The position numbers were made by a program, and so were the translations under genes. A DNA stretch of 64,000 nucleotides from assembly GCF_022869785.1 (NCBI RefSeq), contig NZ_CP094997.1:6949001-7013000 (forward strand), written 5' to 3'. The DNA is from Dyadobacter chenwenxiniae (GTDB lineage Bacteria > Bacteroidota > Bacteroidia > Cytophagales > Spirosomataceae). Positions 15,066 to 23,970 of the stretch are shown piece by piece. The first letter of the stretch is position 1, and every line of letters starts with the position of its first letter. The notes below the pieces were generated by a model. That model searched no databases. It saw nothing but the letters and a program-made list of their open reading frames with translations, and was not told the DNA's origin.

Positions 15066-16079
15066 TTATTTATCAAAACTTGTTTCATTGAACATTTTCA
15101 CCGCACTGTCCGCGATCAGATTTTCATCTTGCTCCCACATGCATCTGAAATGTTTCTGTGGACAAGCCGCCATTCCAAAATTGCTGCATGGATGACACGG
15201 CAGACCTTTTACCTCCGCTATCACTTGTTGGGTGTTCAAATAGGGCCAAACACCGAAATGACCCGCAGAAGTAGCGCCCCAGACAGAAACAATCGGTTTG
15301 TTAAATGCGCCCGCAATGTGCATGAGCCCGGTGTCATGAGCTATAACCGAGCTGGCAGACTTCAACAGCGACACGGATTGGTTAAGACTATATTTTCCGC
15401 AGGCATCAAAAATGTTTTCGCTGCCGGATGCCGTAATGAGTTCAGCGACGGCGGCATCTTCCGGTCCGCCCAATAAGACAATCGGCTTATTGATTCGCTT
15501 GCAAATGGCAATTATTTTCTCCGGGGGTAACTTTTTGGTAAAATGCTGTCCGCCGATCACAAAGGCAATATATCCGTTTTGATGCGATGGCGGTAAGCTT
15601 GACACGGGGACTTCATCTTCCGGGGAAATAAAATAGTCAACCGGATGGTGGTCGTTTTTTACGCCCAGCGGTTCCACTGCACGCAAATTCCTTTCCACAA
15701 TGTGAACACCTTTGGGCAGGAAATCCACATGAAACCGGTTCATGATCAGCTTTTGCACGGAAAGTTTACGGAACGTAAGGGTTGGCCGGCGGAGCCTCAA
15801 ACGCAGTAAGTAAGACCGTAATGTCTTGTGCAGATCTATAATGTAGTCAAAATGCTCGGATTTGAAGATTTTGACGAGGTCGTCCAGATTGTTGTCAAGC
15901 AGATGGAGGTGATCAATGTAAGGATTGTGTTCTACAACCTGCCTGAATTTTTTTTTAACCACAAAATGAACTTCGGCGTTGGGATATTGCTGTTTGAGGC
16001 ACCTGATCACAGGCGTGGTAAGGACAATGTCGCCTATTGACGAAAAGCGGATAATAAGAAATTTAACAGGTTTATTCAC
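15066..16079 (-). CDS. Glycosyltransferase family 9 (heptosyltransferase-like)
   Basis: The 337-residue protein begins KFLIIRFSSIGDIVLTTPVIRCLKQQYP, the hallmark of GT9 (ADP-heptose:LPS heptosyltransferases). The second Rossmann half contains IAFVIGGQHFTKKLPPEKIIAIC, PIVLLGGPEDAAVAELI and ASSVIAHDTGLMHIAGAFNKPIVSVWGAT, which form the nucleotide-sugar site. It would add a sugar to the LPS or LOS inner core on the cytoplasmic face. Its start overlaps the upstream acyltransferase stop by 8 nt, so LPS core and lipid A genes appear coupled. The sugar donor is not known. Confidence 0.92.
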   Translation of the reverse strand: MNKPVKFLIIRFSSIGDIVLTTPVIRCLKQQYPNAEVHFVVKKKFRQVVEHNPYIDHLHLLDNNLDDLVKIFKSEHFDYIIDLHKTLRSYLLRLRLRRPTLTFRKLSVQKLIMNRFHVDFLPKGVHIVERNLRAVEPLGVKNDHHPVDYFISPEDEVPVSSLPPSHQNGYIAFVIGGQHFTKKLPPEKIIAICKRINKPIVLLGGPEDAAVAELITASGSENIFDACGKYSLNQSVSLLKSASSVIAHDTGLMHIAGAFNKPIVSVWGATSAGHFGVWPYLNTQQVIAEVKGLPCHPCSNFGMAACPQKHFRCMWEQDENLIADSAVKMFNETSFDK

Positions 16080-16986
16080 TTTTTGTGTCTTGACGTAATT
16101 GAAAAGGCGGCAGATTTTGCGGCCGGGAATGTTTCCACCGCCTGTGGCTCCAAAGCCAGTTGTCCGGCTGCCGCTTAATGTCTTCTTCCAGATATTCGAT
16201 CTGACTTTGCAAGATCATGTTAGTCGGCTCTTGCTTTGGATTTTCGGTGATCAGCTTGAAATAGGAGCGGTAATGCCCTCTTTTATGCTCATCACGTAAA
16301 ATCCCCATGTACAAAACCGGCGCATTCAGGCGTTTGGCAATCAGTTCACCGCCTCTGAAAATTCCCGTGTCCTGATTCAGAAAATTAGTCCAATAAGCTT
16401 TATCCGGACTCGGTGACTGATCATTGACCAAAACAAAAAGAAACGGTTTTTCTCTTGGCGCCATCGCGCGGACCATTGCCTCTTTCATAGGCACCATTTC
16501 GGTCCCGAACTTGGTCCTTACTTTTTTAAACCAATCTTCGAAAATCTCGTTGGCCAGCTCGTGATAAACGACCACAATTTGGTAGGATAATTTGGCAGAA
16601 GCAAATAAGTTGAGCATTTCCCAGTTCCCAAGATGCCCTGAAACGACAACCACATTCTTTTGCTGCGCATAGTAATAGTCCAGCAATTCAGTTTCCAGCT
16701 CAAACCGTCCGAGTAAATCATTCTTTGAGACTGACCTCAGCTTGATCGTTTCGAAAATAATGTCCGTGAAGTTTCGGTAATAGCGTCTGGCGATGCACGC
16801 GATCGTGTCGTCGTTATAAGTAGGGAAGCTGTTCCTGAGGTTTGAAAAAATAACCTCTTTCCTATAATGTCCAATGTCGAAAATGAGGAAGCGGAAGATA
16901 TCGGAAAGCTTATATAAATTTTTCCATGAGAGCCTCGATATCGCTGTCAGAAAAAACAGCAATAATCGGGTTGAGAGGGTTTTCAT
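16072..16986 (-). CDS. LpxL/HtrB-like lysophospholipid acyltransferase
   Basis: The 304-residue protein has an N-terminal hydrophobic anchor (LLLFFLTAISRLSW) and the LPLAT motif VVVSGHLGNWEMLNLFA, whose His starts the catalytic H-x5-E/D signature. NDQSPSPDKAYWTNFLNQDTGIFRGGELIAKR and NWLWSHRRWKHSRP further down are conserved in lipid A late acyltransferases. It probably adds a secondary acyl chain to lipid A or a related lipid at the inner membrane. ATG 16986 gives the standard N-terminus; 13 more codons are open upstream. It is paralogous to the next upstream gene. Confidence 0.9.
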   Translation of the reverse strand: MKTLSTRLLLFFLTAISRLSWKNLYKLSDIFRFLIFDIGHYRKEVIFSNLRNSFPTYNDDTIACIARRYYRNFTDIIFETIKLRSVSKNDLLGRFELETELLDYYYAQQKNVVVVSGHLGNWEMLNLFASAKLSYQIVVVYHELANEIFEDWFKKVRTKFGTEMVPMKEAMVRAMAPREKPFLFVLVNDQSPSPDKAYWTNFLNQDTGIFRGGELIAKRLNAPVLYMGILRDEHKRGHYRSYFKLITENPKQEPTNMILQSQIEYLEEDIKRQPDNWLWSHRRWKHSRPQNLPPFQLRQDTKSE

Positions 16987-17068
16987 TGCGTAAAAATCTT
17001 TTGCACTAGAAAAGCAATTATGCAAAAGATTTAGTTCCTCTGAATGTAACTTTTCGAAGACTTAGCGC

Positions 17069-17986
17069 TTAAAAATCAGAAGACAATCCGGGCAAAGTTT
17101 GCTCCGGTTTCAGGCATTCCGGGCGTTTGTGTTTCCAGCGCCTGTGGCTCCAAAGCCAGTTATGGGGCTGAGAATTAATGTCTTTTTCAAGAATGCGGAG
17201 TTGTTTTTCCAATATTGCATTATTCTCAACTTCTTTCGGACATTCTGTAATGGTGGAAATGTTGACATGATAGTAGCCTCTTTTCCCGGGCACTTTACTA
17301 AAATCGGCATATAAAACGGTCAGGTTATAGCGCCGGGCAATGGTTTCAACGCCTCTGAAAACGCCTGTATCCTGATGTAGGAAATTGGTCCAGAAGGCTG
17401 TTTTAGGATTAGGTGATTGATCATTTGCAAGCACGACGCAGTAAGGCCTTTCCCTCGGCTTTTGCAGTTCCTTAAAAATACAATCCATAGGAACAAGCTT
17501 GGCGCCAAATCTGGTCCGGAGGTCCAGGAACCACCGATCAGAAGCCTGATTCTGTAATGGTCGATAAACGACAATGCATTCGTGTGTAAAGCAAAGGGAC
17601 GAGAACAAGTTAGCCAGCTCCCAGTTGCCGCGGTGTCCCATGAGATAGATAATGTTGGTTTTTTCAGCATAAAATTTATCCATAATGCTGATATCGCCTT
17701 GCAAGCGCTCCCGCACGCATTCCGGGCTTGCGGTGCGGAACTTGATGGTTTCTACAATAAGATCTGTGAAGTGCTGCTGAAATGCTTCGGCAATGCAGGT
17801 GAGCTCCTCATCCGATTTTTCGGGAAAGCTGTTCTTTAAATTTTGCCAAATCACCTTACGCCGATATCCGCCGACTGTAAAAATGGACCAGCGGAGGAAG
17901 TCAGAGAGCCTGAAAGCATTTCTCCAGGACAATGACGAAACCTGGTTTAGAATTAAAAAAAGAAATTTTGATACAAATAGGGGCAT
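17069..17986 (-). CDS. LpxL/HtrB-like lysophospholipid acyltransferase (second copy)
   Basis: This 305-residue paralogue of the 16072-16986 protein has the same block order: hydrophobic N-terminus, IIYLMGHRGNWELANLFS (catalytic H-x5-E), ANDQSPNPKTAFWTNFLHQDTGVFRGVETIARR and NWLWSHRRWKHKRP. Arg replaces Leu after the catalytic His. Tandem duplication followed by divergence may let the two enzymes add different acyl chains. ATG 17986 was selected; an upstream open extension of 22 codons looks non-coding. It heads a minus-strand run of acyltransferase, acyltransferase, GT9 and aguB, and is divergent from the small membrane protein gene. Confidence 0.9.
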   Translation of the reverse strand: MPLFVSKFLFLILNQVSSLSWRNAFRLSDFLRWSIFTVGGYRRKVIWQNLKNSFPEKSDEELTCIAEAFQQHFTDLIVETIKFRTASPECVRERLQGDISIMDKFYAEKTNIIYLMGHRGNWELANLFSSLCFTHECIVVYRPLQNQASDRWFLDLRTRFGAKLVPMDCIFKELQKPRERPYCVVLANDQSPNPKTAFWTNFLHQDTGVFRGVETIARRYNLTVLYADFSKVPGKRGYYHVNISTITECPKEVENNAILEKQLRILEKDINSQPHNWLWSHRRWKHKRPECLKPEQTLPGLSSDF

Positions 17987-18043
17987 GCAAAAATTTTTTG
18001 CAATAATACGTATATATATTATCTCAGCGAAATCCTGGTTTTT

Positions 18044-18430
18044 TTGACGCAATTTGTTAAATTCACTGATTCAAACCAACCCAATAACGACGTTTTGGAA
18101 GGAATATTTGACATAAAAAACGATCGCCGCCTGAGCATGTATTTGTATCGGATGGGATTTGGGATGTGGCTGATGTATCTGGTGCTGGGCGCTCCGGCCT
18201 TGCACACCTACACGCATTACCGCCAGAACTGCGGCTTGTTGTCGTTTGTGCTGATGATTTTCGGCTTTACAGCATCCATGGTGTACGATTATGTTCATCA
18301 CCACGATCAGTATGAAATGAAGAAGAAATGGCTGTTTGTCAGCTATGCTGTGTTGGCTGGGATTATCTATTTTCTGGAATTTCGCGGGAAGGGGCTGATC
18401 GATATCAGCTGGGTTTTGAACCTGCTTTAA
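18044..18430 (+). CDS. Small membrane protein, unknown function
   Basis: Up to 128 residues with three likely transmembrane segments: MGFGMWLMYLVLGAPAL, LLSFVLMIFGFTASMVYDYV and WLFVSYAVLAGIIYFLEF. A His-Asp-rich loop (YDYVHHHDQYEMKKK) lies between the last two. The family was not recognised. The start is uncertain: a TTG at 18044 gives the longest form, and the next ATG at 18137 would keep all three helices. It is transcribed opposite to the acyltransferase genes, and its stop overlaps that of convergent cobA by 4 nt. Confidence 0.62.
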   Translation: MTQFVKFTDSNQPNNDVLEGIFDIKNDRRLSMYLYRMGFGMWLMYLVLGAPALHTYTHYRQNCGLLSFVLMIFGFTASMVYDYVHHHDQYEMKKKWLFVSYAVLAGIIYFLEFRGKGLIDISWVLNLL

Positions 18431-19200
18431 TTTACTTCACTCGTGACAGGTTTTCCCTGTTGGATTAATGTTTCAATGTCTGCAAAGCTCAAATCGGGCA
18501 AAGCGGCCACTTTTCCAATCACGATCACGGCCGGGGAAGCGATTTCACTCGCCTTTGCCAGAGCGGCAATGTTGCTGATCTTACCAGTCACCACTTTCTG
18601 ATTTTCCAATGTTCCGTTTTGAATGATGGAAATGGATTCGTCAAATTTGTTTAAGTCAGCGTAAATCGAGACGATTTCGTCGAGCTTGTGCAAGCCCATC
18701 AGAATTACAACGGTCGCTGTGGATTGCGCTGCCAAATGCACGTCGTTTGAAAGTGCATGCTGTTTTGTTGTTCCTGTAATAACCCAGAAACTTTCGCTTA
18801 AACCTCTTGAAGTCAATGGAATGCCAGCCAGTGCGGGAGCAGCGTAGCTGCTCGAAATGCCTGGAATGATTTCGGATTCAATGCCGTGCTTGGCAGCATA
18901 AAGAATTTCTTCATAACCCCGACCGAATACAAAGGAATCCCCGCCTTTCAGCCGGACAACTTCTCCATACAAGCGGGCATTTTCAACGATAAGGGCATTG
19001 ATGTCGTCTTGTGCGCAGCTGGTTTTACCAAAGCGTTTTCCAACCAGGATTTTAACACAATCTTCGGGGCAGTAATCCAGAAGGGATGGGTGGGCGAGGG
19101 AGTCGTAGAGCACGACTTTTGCATTTTGCAATGCCTTAACCCCTTTCATAGTGATCAGGTCAGGATCGCCTGGCCCGGCACCGATTAATGTAAGTTTCAT
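18427..19200 (-). CDS. cobA: Uroporphyrinogen-III C-methyltransferase (SUMT)
   Basis: The 257-residue protein has the SUMT signature blocks: LIGAGPGDPDLITMKGVKAL at the N-terminus, VRLKGGDSFVFGRGYEE, GIPLTSRGLSESFWVITG and the SAM-binding LMGLHKL. It methylates uroporphyrinogen III at C2 and C7 to give precorrin-2, the first step to siroheme. Siroheme is the cofactor of the sulfite reductase encoded directly upstream, so its place in this operon is functional. The precorrin-2 dehydrogenase/ferrochelatase step is not encoded intact here, although a remnant-like domain is at 26788-27957. A palindromic repeat fills the 80-nt gap to the reductase gene. Confidence 0.95.
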   Translation of the reverse strand: MKLTLIGAGPGDPDLITMKGVKALQNAKVVLYDSLAHPSLLDYCPEDCVKILVGKRFGKTSCAQDDINALIVENARLYGEVVRLKGGDSFVFGRGYEEILYAAKHGIESEIIPGISSSYAAPALAGIPLTSRGLSESFWVITGTTKQHALSNDVHLAAQSTATVVILMGLHKLDEIVSIYADLNKFDESISIIQNGTLENQKVVTGKISNIAALAKASEIASPAVIVIGKVAALPDLSFADIETLIQQGKPVTSEVN

Positions 19201-19212
19201 ATCTTTTATGAC

Positions 19213-19273
19213 TTCGGCTTTCGGCTGTTAGCTGTCAAGCATTACACTCGATTGCCGACAGCCGAAAGCCGAA
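19213..19273. repeat. Intercistronic palindrome (GGCTTTCGGCTGT class)
   Basis: TTCGGCTTTCGGCTGT (19213-19228) and its exact complement ACAGCCGAAAGCCGAA (19258-19273) form a 16-bp stem with a 29-nt loop between the sulfite reductase and cobA genes. A related repeat is at 23866-23970. It could stabilise or process the mRNA. Confidence 0.8.
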
Positions 19274-19280
19274 AGCCATT

Positions 19281-21509
19281 TTAACTATCTTTTCCGAATG
19301 ACAATTCCTGCAAAACCGGCTCGCCCGTTTCTACCAATTGCGATTCACGTGTATCACGAACAAAATTCAGGAATTCTTCTGCTTTGCTCAGGAAGTAAGT
19401 GGCAAATTCCTGTGTTGGCTCAAAATGATTGATGCTGAACGCCAATGAACGGAAAGGCGCTTCTGACTTGTCTTCGCGTGTAAATTCGGCAGGTGTTTCA
19501 TATTTAAAATCCTGTCCGAAATGCGTTTCGAAGTCATTTACAATGCCATACTGCGTGTTCAAGGTCACGTCTTTGGTCATTAACAAACCTTTCGCACCCG
19601 TAATTAACACATTATAAGCATGATAAATCGCATCCGCCCAGATTCCTGATTCATAATTTTCTTTGGCAAGATTCAGTTTTTCCTGGCCTTCTGTAATGGT
19701 CGTAGCTACAAGGTCAACCAGCACACTCGCACATTCTCCAACCCCGATCTCTGTTTTAAACAATTCGTCGTGATCCCAGTCGCGGTAATCGTCGTCCTGC
19801 AAAGTGCTGAGATCCGCAATCGGTTTCAATAATTGAAAGAAATAGTTCTTCGTCTGACGCTGGTAATATTGATTGTAATATTCTCCGTCGTAAGCATTTG
19901 TTTCAAAATCGTTGAATAGCGTACGCAAAACTTCCGGACCGCGTTTGGTCGGAACTTTGATTACTTTATCTCCAATCAAGCCAACGCCATCGCCGGAGAA
20001 ACCACCGCCGAGTAAAACCTGCAAAGCGGGAAGAACCAGCTTGCCATTTTTAATTGAACTTCCGTGAAAACCAATATTAGAAGCATTATGCTGGCCGCAG
20101 CCGTTCATGCAACCGCTAATTTTAATCTTAATATCCTGATTGTAAATCATTTCAGGGAATTCATCACGCATGACATCTTCCAGCACGCGTGTGATCCCGT
20201 AACTGCTTGAAATGGCGAGGTTACAAGTGTCTGTTCCCGGGCAAGTTGTAATGTCCATCGTGCTATCGAAACCAGGCGCAGCAAGTCCTAATTTTGCCAA
20301 TTCATGATAAAGCGCAACCAGGTCTTCGCCTTTTACAAAACGAAGGATATAACCTTGATTAACAGTTACCCGAATGTCGTCGGCCGCATATTGACGAACC
20401 AGGTTCGCGAGCTGACGAGCTGTATCCGAATGCATATCGCCTAATAGAACACGCAGCTGAACAGCAAACCAGCCTTTCTGTTTTTGTTCAAAAGTGTTGG
20501 TTCTCAGCCATCTTGTAAAAATATCAAGCTTATCCGCTTCAATGCTTTGAGAAGCAATGTTCAATATTTCCGATTCCGACAAGGAGGGGCGGGGCACGAA
20601 AGTGATGGATTCTACATCTTTCGTTCCAAAAAGATCCTCGGGAATGGTGAAGACTTTATTTTTAATGGCAACACGTTGTTCTTCAACTCTCGCCATCATT
20701 TCGTCCAGACCAATTTCCGCCAAAAGAAACTTCATACGCGCCTTATGACGACGAACGCGTTCGCCGTAACGGTCAAAAACGCGAAGCAATGCTTCTATAA
20801 ATGGAATGACTTTATCTTCTTCGAGGAATTCAAATGCGGTTTGTGCAGAAAAAGGCTGCGCGCCCAATCCGCCGCCAATCAGCACTTTGAAACCTTTCAC
20901 GGTTTCACCAGCTTCATTCACACCCATTTTCGCAATAAGGCCAACGTCATGAATGAATGCCAATGCTGAGTCTTTTTCGGAAGAAGAAACGGCAATTTTA
21001 AATTTCCGTCCCATATCCTGATTAATCGGATTACGCAGGAAGTAAGTGAAAATAGAATGCGTAATCGGCGTCACATCAAACGGCTCATCCGGATCAATTC
21101 CGGCCACCGAAGAAGCCGTAACATTGCGAATTGTGTTTCCGCAAGCCTCTTTCAATGTAATGCCAGCATCTTCCAGGTCAGCCCACAATTGCGGTGAATC
21201 TGAAAGTTTCACAAAGTGTAGCTGAATGTCCTGGCGCGTGGTTGCGTGCAGGTTTCCGGTTGCAAATTTGTCCGAAGTATCCGCGATCCTGACAAGCTGG
21301 TCCGCAGTTACACGACCATAAGGCAGCTTGATGCGGATCATTTGAACGCCTGGCTGGCGCTGGCCGTAGACACCGCGTGTAAGCCTGAACTTGCGGAAAG
21401 CTTCTTCGGGTGTTTCGCCCGTATTAAATGCATTGATTTTTTGGTTCAAATCAATGATATCGCGCTTCGCAACGGCCGATACTTTGTCAGAAATCAATAT
21501 TTCGCTCAT
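19281..21509 (-). CDS. Nitrite/sulfite reductase hemoprotein with C-terminal HEPN domain
   Basis: The 742-residue protein has two ferredoxin-like/siroheme repeats (FRLTRGVYGQRQPGVQMIRIKLP and TGNLHATTRQDIQLHFV). The Fe4S4-siroheme cysteines appear as TCPGTDTCNLA and SGCMNGCGQHNASNIGF. The last ~180 residues form a HEPN-like helical domain (EGQEKLNLAKENYESGIWADAIYHAYNVLITGAKGLL). Beside cysN, cysD, cysH and cobA it is most likely assimilatory sulfite reductase, producing sulfide. There is no flavoprotein subunit nearby, so ferredoxin may be the donor. ATG 21509 was preferred over a TTG at 21530 that lies inside cysN. Confidence 0.92.
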   Translation of the reverse strand: MSEILISDKVSAVAKRDIIDLNQKINAFNTGETPEEAFRKFRLTRGVYGQRQPGVQMIRIKLPYGRVTADQLVRIADTSDKFATGNLHATTRQDIQLHFVKLSDSPQLWADLEDAGITLKEACGNTIRNVTASSVAGIDPDEPFDVTPITHSIFTYFLRNPINQDMGRKFKIAVSSSEKDSALAFIHDVGLIAKMGVNEAGETVKGFKVLIGGGLGAQPFSAQTAFEFLEEDKVIPFIEALLRVFDRYGERVRRHKARMKFLLAEIGLDEMMARVEEQRVAIKNKVFTIPEDLFGTKDVESITFVPRPSLSESEILNIASQSIEADKLDIFTRWLRTNTFEQKQKGWFAVQLRVLLGDMHSDTARQLANLVRQYAADDIRVTVNQGYILRFVKGEDLVALYHELAKLGLAAPGFDSTMDITTCPGTDTCNLAISSSYGITRVLEDVMRDEFPEMIYNQDIKIKISGCMNGCGQHNASNIGFHGSSIKNGKLVLPALQVLLGGGFSGDGVGLIGDKVIKVPTKRGPEVLRTLFNDFETNAYDGEYYNQYYQRQTKNYFFQLLKPIADLSTLQDDDYRDWDHDELFKTEIGVGECASVLVDLVATTITEGQEKLNLAKENYESGIWADAIYHAYNVLITGAKGLLMTKDVTLNTQYGIVNDFETHFGQDFKYETPAEFTREDKSEAPFRSLAFSINHFEPTQEFATYFLSKAEEFLNFVRDTRESQLVETGEPVLQELSFGKDS

Positions 21510-21522
21510 GGTGATATTTCTT

Positions 21523-22767
21523 TTATTCAATCATGCAAGCTCCTACGGTCACATTCGACGTTTCGTCGATCAGGATCGCTGCGCCGTTAGCGCGGTTTTT
21601 CTGATATGGATCGTAAGCGATTGGCTGGGCTGTTCTAAGTATAATTCTCGCGACGTCATTCAATTTCAAGCTGTCCACTTCGTCCAGCTTCTCGTATGAA
21701 TTAATGTCAATTTGGTATTCAATGTCACGGATGGAGCATCTTGATCTCGCTGTTCCGTGCTGTAAAACGTATTTGTTCCCTGCTTTCAATGTCTTTTTAT
21801 CATCCATCCAGCAAATCAATGCTTCGATATCCTGGCTTACAATCGGTGAATTGGTTGCAGAAACAATGATATCGCCGCGGCTGATATCTACGTCATCTTC
21901 AAGCAGGATCGTAACTGACTCTAAAACAGAGGCCTCTTCAATTTCGTTTCCACCAAATTCAATCTTCGCGATTTTAGATTCGGTTTCAGAAGGAAGGATT
22001 TTAACTAAATCCCCTTTTTTGAATGTTCCGCTTTGCACGCGACCCGCATATCCACGATAATCGTGCAATTCGTCCGTTTGCGGGCGGATTACATATTGAA
22101 CCGAGAAACGACCATCTTCCTGATTCTGATCTTTCAAAACATTGACATTTTCTAAAACAGAAAGCAATGTTTCCCCAGTATACCAGGGCATATTAACCGA
22201 TCTGTCAACAATGTTGTCGCCATTCAAAGCACTCACCGGAATAAGGGTCAGGTCTTTAATGTTCAATTTAGCAGCCAGTTCCTGATAAGATTTGGCAATC
22301 TCCAAAAACGCATCTTCCGAGTTTCCAACCAAATCCATTTTGTTAATCGCGACAATCACATGCGGAATCCCCAGCATGGAAGCGATTAACGAGTGGCGGC
22401 GTGTTTGTTCGACAACCCCATGACGCGCATCCACCAAAATGATCGCCAAATCTGCATTAGAAGCACCTGTAACCATATTCCTGGTATACTGAATGTGTCC
22501 CGGCGCATCAATGCTAATAAACTTGCGATTAGGCGTTTGAAAATATTTGTAAGCCACATCAATCGTAATGCCCTGCTCACGCTCCGAACGCAACCCATCC
22601 GTAAGCAATGCTAAATCAATTTCGCCCACATTGCGGCTCTTACTCGCACGCTCAATGGCCTCCATCTGATCTGCTAATATATTTTTCGTATCGTAAAGCA
22701 AGCGTCCGATCAATGTGCTCTTGCCATCGTCCACAGAACCTGCTGTTATAAATCTTAGTAAATCCAC
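21523..22767 (-). CDS. cysN: Sulfate adenylyltransferase large subunit (GTPase)
   Basis: The 414-residue EF-Tu-like GTPase has the P-loop GSVDDGKSTLIGRLLYD, G3 DAPGHIQYTRNM and G4 NKMDLV, followed by two beta-barrel domains. It has no C-terminal APS-kinase (CysC) domain, consistent with direct reduction of APS by the CysH encoded upstream. With CysD it makes adenosine 5'-phosphosulfate from ATP and sulfate, driven by GTP hydrolysis. The gene sits 124 nt after cysD; the gap holds a heptamer-type palindromic repeat. Confidence 0.96.
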   Translation of the reverse strand: MDLLRFITAGSVDDGKSTLIGRLLYDTKNILADQMEAIERASKSRNVGEIDLALLTDGLRSEREQGITIDVAYKYFQTPNRKFISIDAPGHIQYTRNMVTGASNADLAIILVDARHGVVEQTRRHSLIASMLGIPHVIVAINKMDLVGNSEDAFLEIAKSYQELAAKLNIKDLTLIPVSALNGDNIVDRSVNMPWYTGETLLSVLENVNVLKDQNQEDGRFSVQYVIRPQTDELHDYRGYAGRVQSGTFKKGDLVKILPSETESKIAKIEFGGNEIEEASVLESVTILLEDDVDISRGDIIVSATNSPIVSQDIEALICWMDDKKTLKAGNKYVLQHGTARSRCSIRDIEYQIDINSYEKLDEVDSLKLNDVARIILRTAQPIAYDPYQKNRANGAAILIDETSNVTVGACMIE

Positions 22768-22824
22768 CTTAATAATGTTGAATGATTGAATGAGTGACCG
22801 GGTCGCCGGTGCGATGAGTGAATA

Positions 22825-22889
22825 GAGTTTATGAGTTGAAAGTTGATGAGTTTAATTTGTCTGAACTTTAAACTTTTGACTCTAAACTT
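22825..22889. repeat. Intercistronic heptamer palindrome (GAGTTTA / TAAACTC class)
   Basis: GAGTTTATGAGTTGAAAGTT (22825-22844) and the region AACTTTAAACTTTTGACTCT (22864-22883) are imperfect complements built from GAGTTTA-like words. A longer array of the same words occurs at 63300-63444. It fills the cysD-cysN gap. Confidence 0.65.
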
Positions 22890-22891
22890 CC

Positions 22892-23845
22892 TTAAAAATA
22901 TCCCCCCTTTTTCCGATCCTCCATCGCCGCTTCCGTCTGCTGATCATCAATACGCGTTTCACCTCTCTCACTAATCCTAGAAACAGTGATCTCAGCAATA
23001 ACTTCGTCCAATGTCGCTGCGCTGGATTCTACGGCTGCTGTGCAGGTCATATCACCAACCGTTCTGAAACGGACTTGGCGTTTTACGATTTGATCGTACT
23101 CATCAGGTTCAATAACAGGCGTGTTGTTCAGCAATTTGCCATCTCTCAAAATCAATTCACGCTCGTGGGCGAAATAAATGGATGGTAATGTGATGTTTTC
23201 TCTTTTCAAATAAGCCCAAACATCTAATTCGGTCCAGTTTGAGATTGGAAAAACACGCACATTCTCGCCTTTGTGAATTCTTCCATTGAACAAGTTCCAA
23301 AGCTCAGGACGCTGGCGTTTCGGGTCCCACTGACCGAATTCATCACGAAATGAGAAAATGCGTTCTTTCGCACGTGCTTTTTCCTCGTCACGACGCGCAC
23401 CGCCAATGCATGCGTCAAATTCAAATTCTTCAATTGTATCCAGCAAAGTGAAAGTTTGCAACCAGTTACGGCTTGCATTCTTACCCGTCTGCTCTTTCAA
23501 GCCTTTTGCCTTAATCGTATCTTCAACATAGCGAACGACCAGTTTCGCGCCGATTTGTTCAGCCAGTTCATCGCGGTAATTTATTGCTTCAATAAAATTG
23601 TGTCCGGTGTCAACGTGCACCAGCGGAAAGGGAATTTTTCCAGGCGCAAAGGCCTTTTGAGCCAGTCTAACCAATGTGATAGAATCCTTTCCTCCTGAAA
23701 ACAACAATGCAGGGCGCTCGAACTGGCCAGCGACCTCACGCATAATGTAAATCGCCTCGGCCTCCAACTGGTCTAGATAATCGGGAGAACTGCGTCTCGC
23801 TTCCCGATCGCTGATATCCGACACTTCTTTAACTGAAATTGACAT
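22892..23845 (-). CDS. cysD: Sulfate adenylyltransferase small subunit
   Basis: The 317-residue ATP-pyrophosphatase family protein has the PP-loop ALLFSGGKDSITLVRLA. Other CysD-typical blocks are PFPLVHVDTGHNFIEAINYRD, DACIGGARRDEEKARAKERIFSFRDEFGQWDPK, and IFPISNWTELDVWAYLKRE. It catalyses the adenylyl transfer of the CysDN complex, activating sulfate to APS in the cytoplasm. The start codon ATG and length match the family. It lies upstream of cysN and downstream of cysH in the same minus-strand operon. Confidence 0.97.
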   Translation of the reverse strand: MSISVKEVSDISDREARRSSPDYLDQLEAEAIYIMREVAGQFERPALLFSGGKDSITLVRLAQKAFAPGKIPFPLVHVDTGHNFIEAINYRDELAEQIGAKLVVRYVEDTIKAKGLKEQTGKNASRNWLQTFTLLDTIEEFEFDACIGGARRDEEKARAKERIFSFRDEFGQWDPKRQRPELWNLFNGRIHKGENVRVFPISNWTELDVWAYLKRENITLPSIYFAHERELILRDGKLLNNTPVIEPDEYDQIVKRQVRFRTVGDMTCTAAVESSAATLDEVIAEITVSRISERGETRIDDQQTEAAMEDRKKGGYF

Positions 23846-23865
23846 AATTAATAGTTTATTTTAAG

Positions 23866-23970
23866 CTTTCGGCAATCGGCCGTCGGCTATCGGGTAATAT
23901 TTTTTGATTAGGGTCGACTGCAAAAACTCATTCCTTAAAAGCTAAAAATCGAAAGCCGACGGCTGACAGC
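23866..23970. repeat. Intercistronic palindrome (CCGTCGGCT class)
   Basis: GGCCGTCGGCTATCG (about 23878-23892) and CGAAAGCCGACGGCT (23950-23964) form an imperfect stem centred on AGCCGACGGC, with similar words (TTTCGGCAATCGG) outside. It fills the cysH-cysD gap up to the cysH stop codon and is related to the repeat at 19213-19273. Confidence 0.65.

Noticed and set aside
20484..20969. 161-codon plus-strand frame opposite the sulfite reductase gene
   Set aside because: Shadow frame; the minus strand encodes a complete siroheme-Fe4S4 enzyme.
21510..21530. TTG start for the sulfite reductase gene inside cysN
   Set aside because: ATG 21509 has an A-rich upstream context and gives the usual N-terminus without overlapping cysN.
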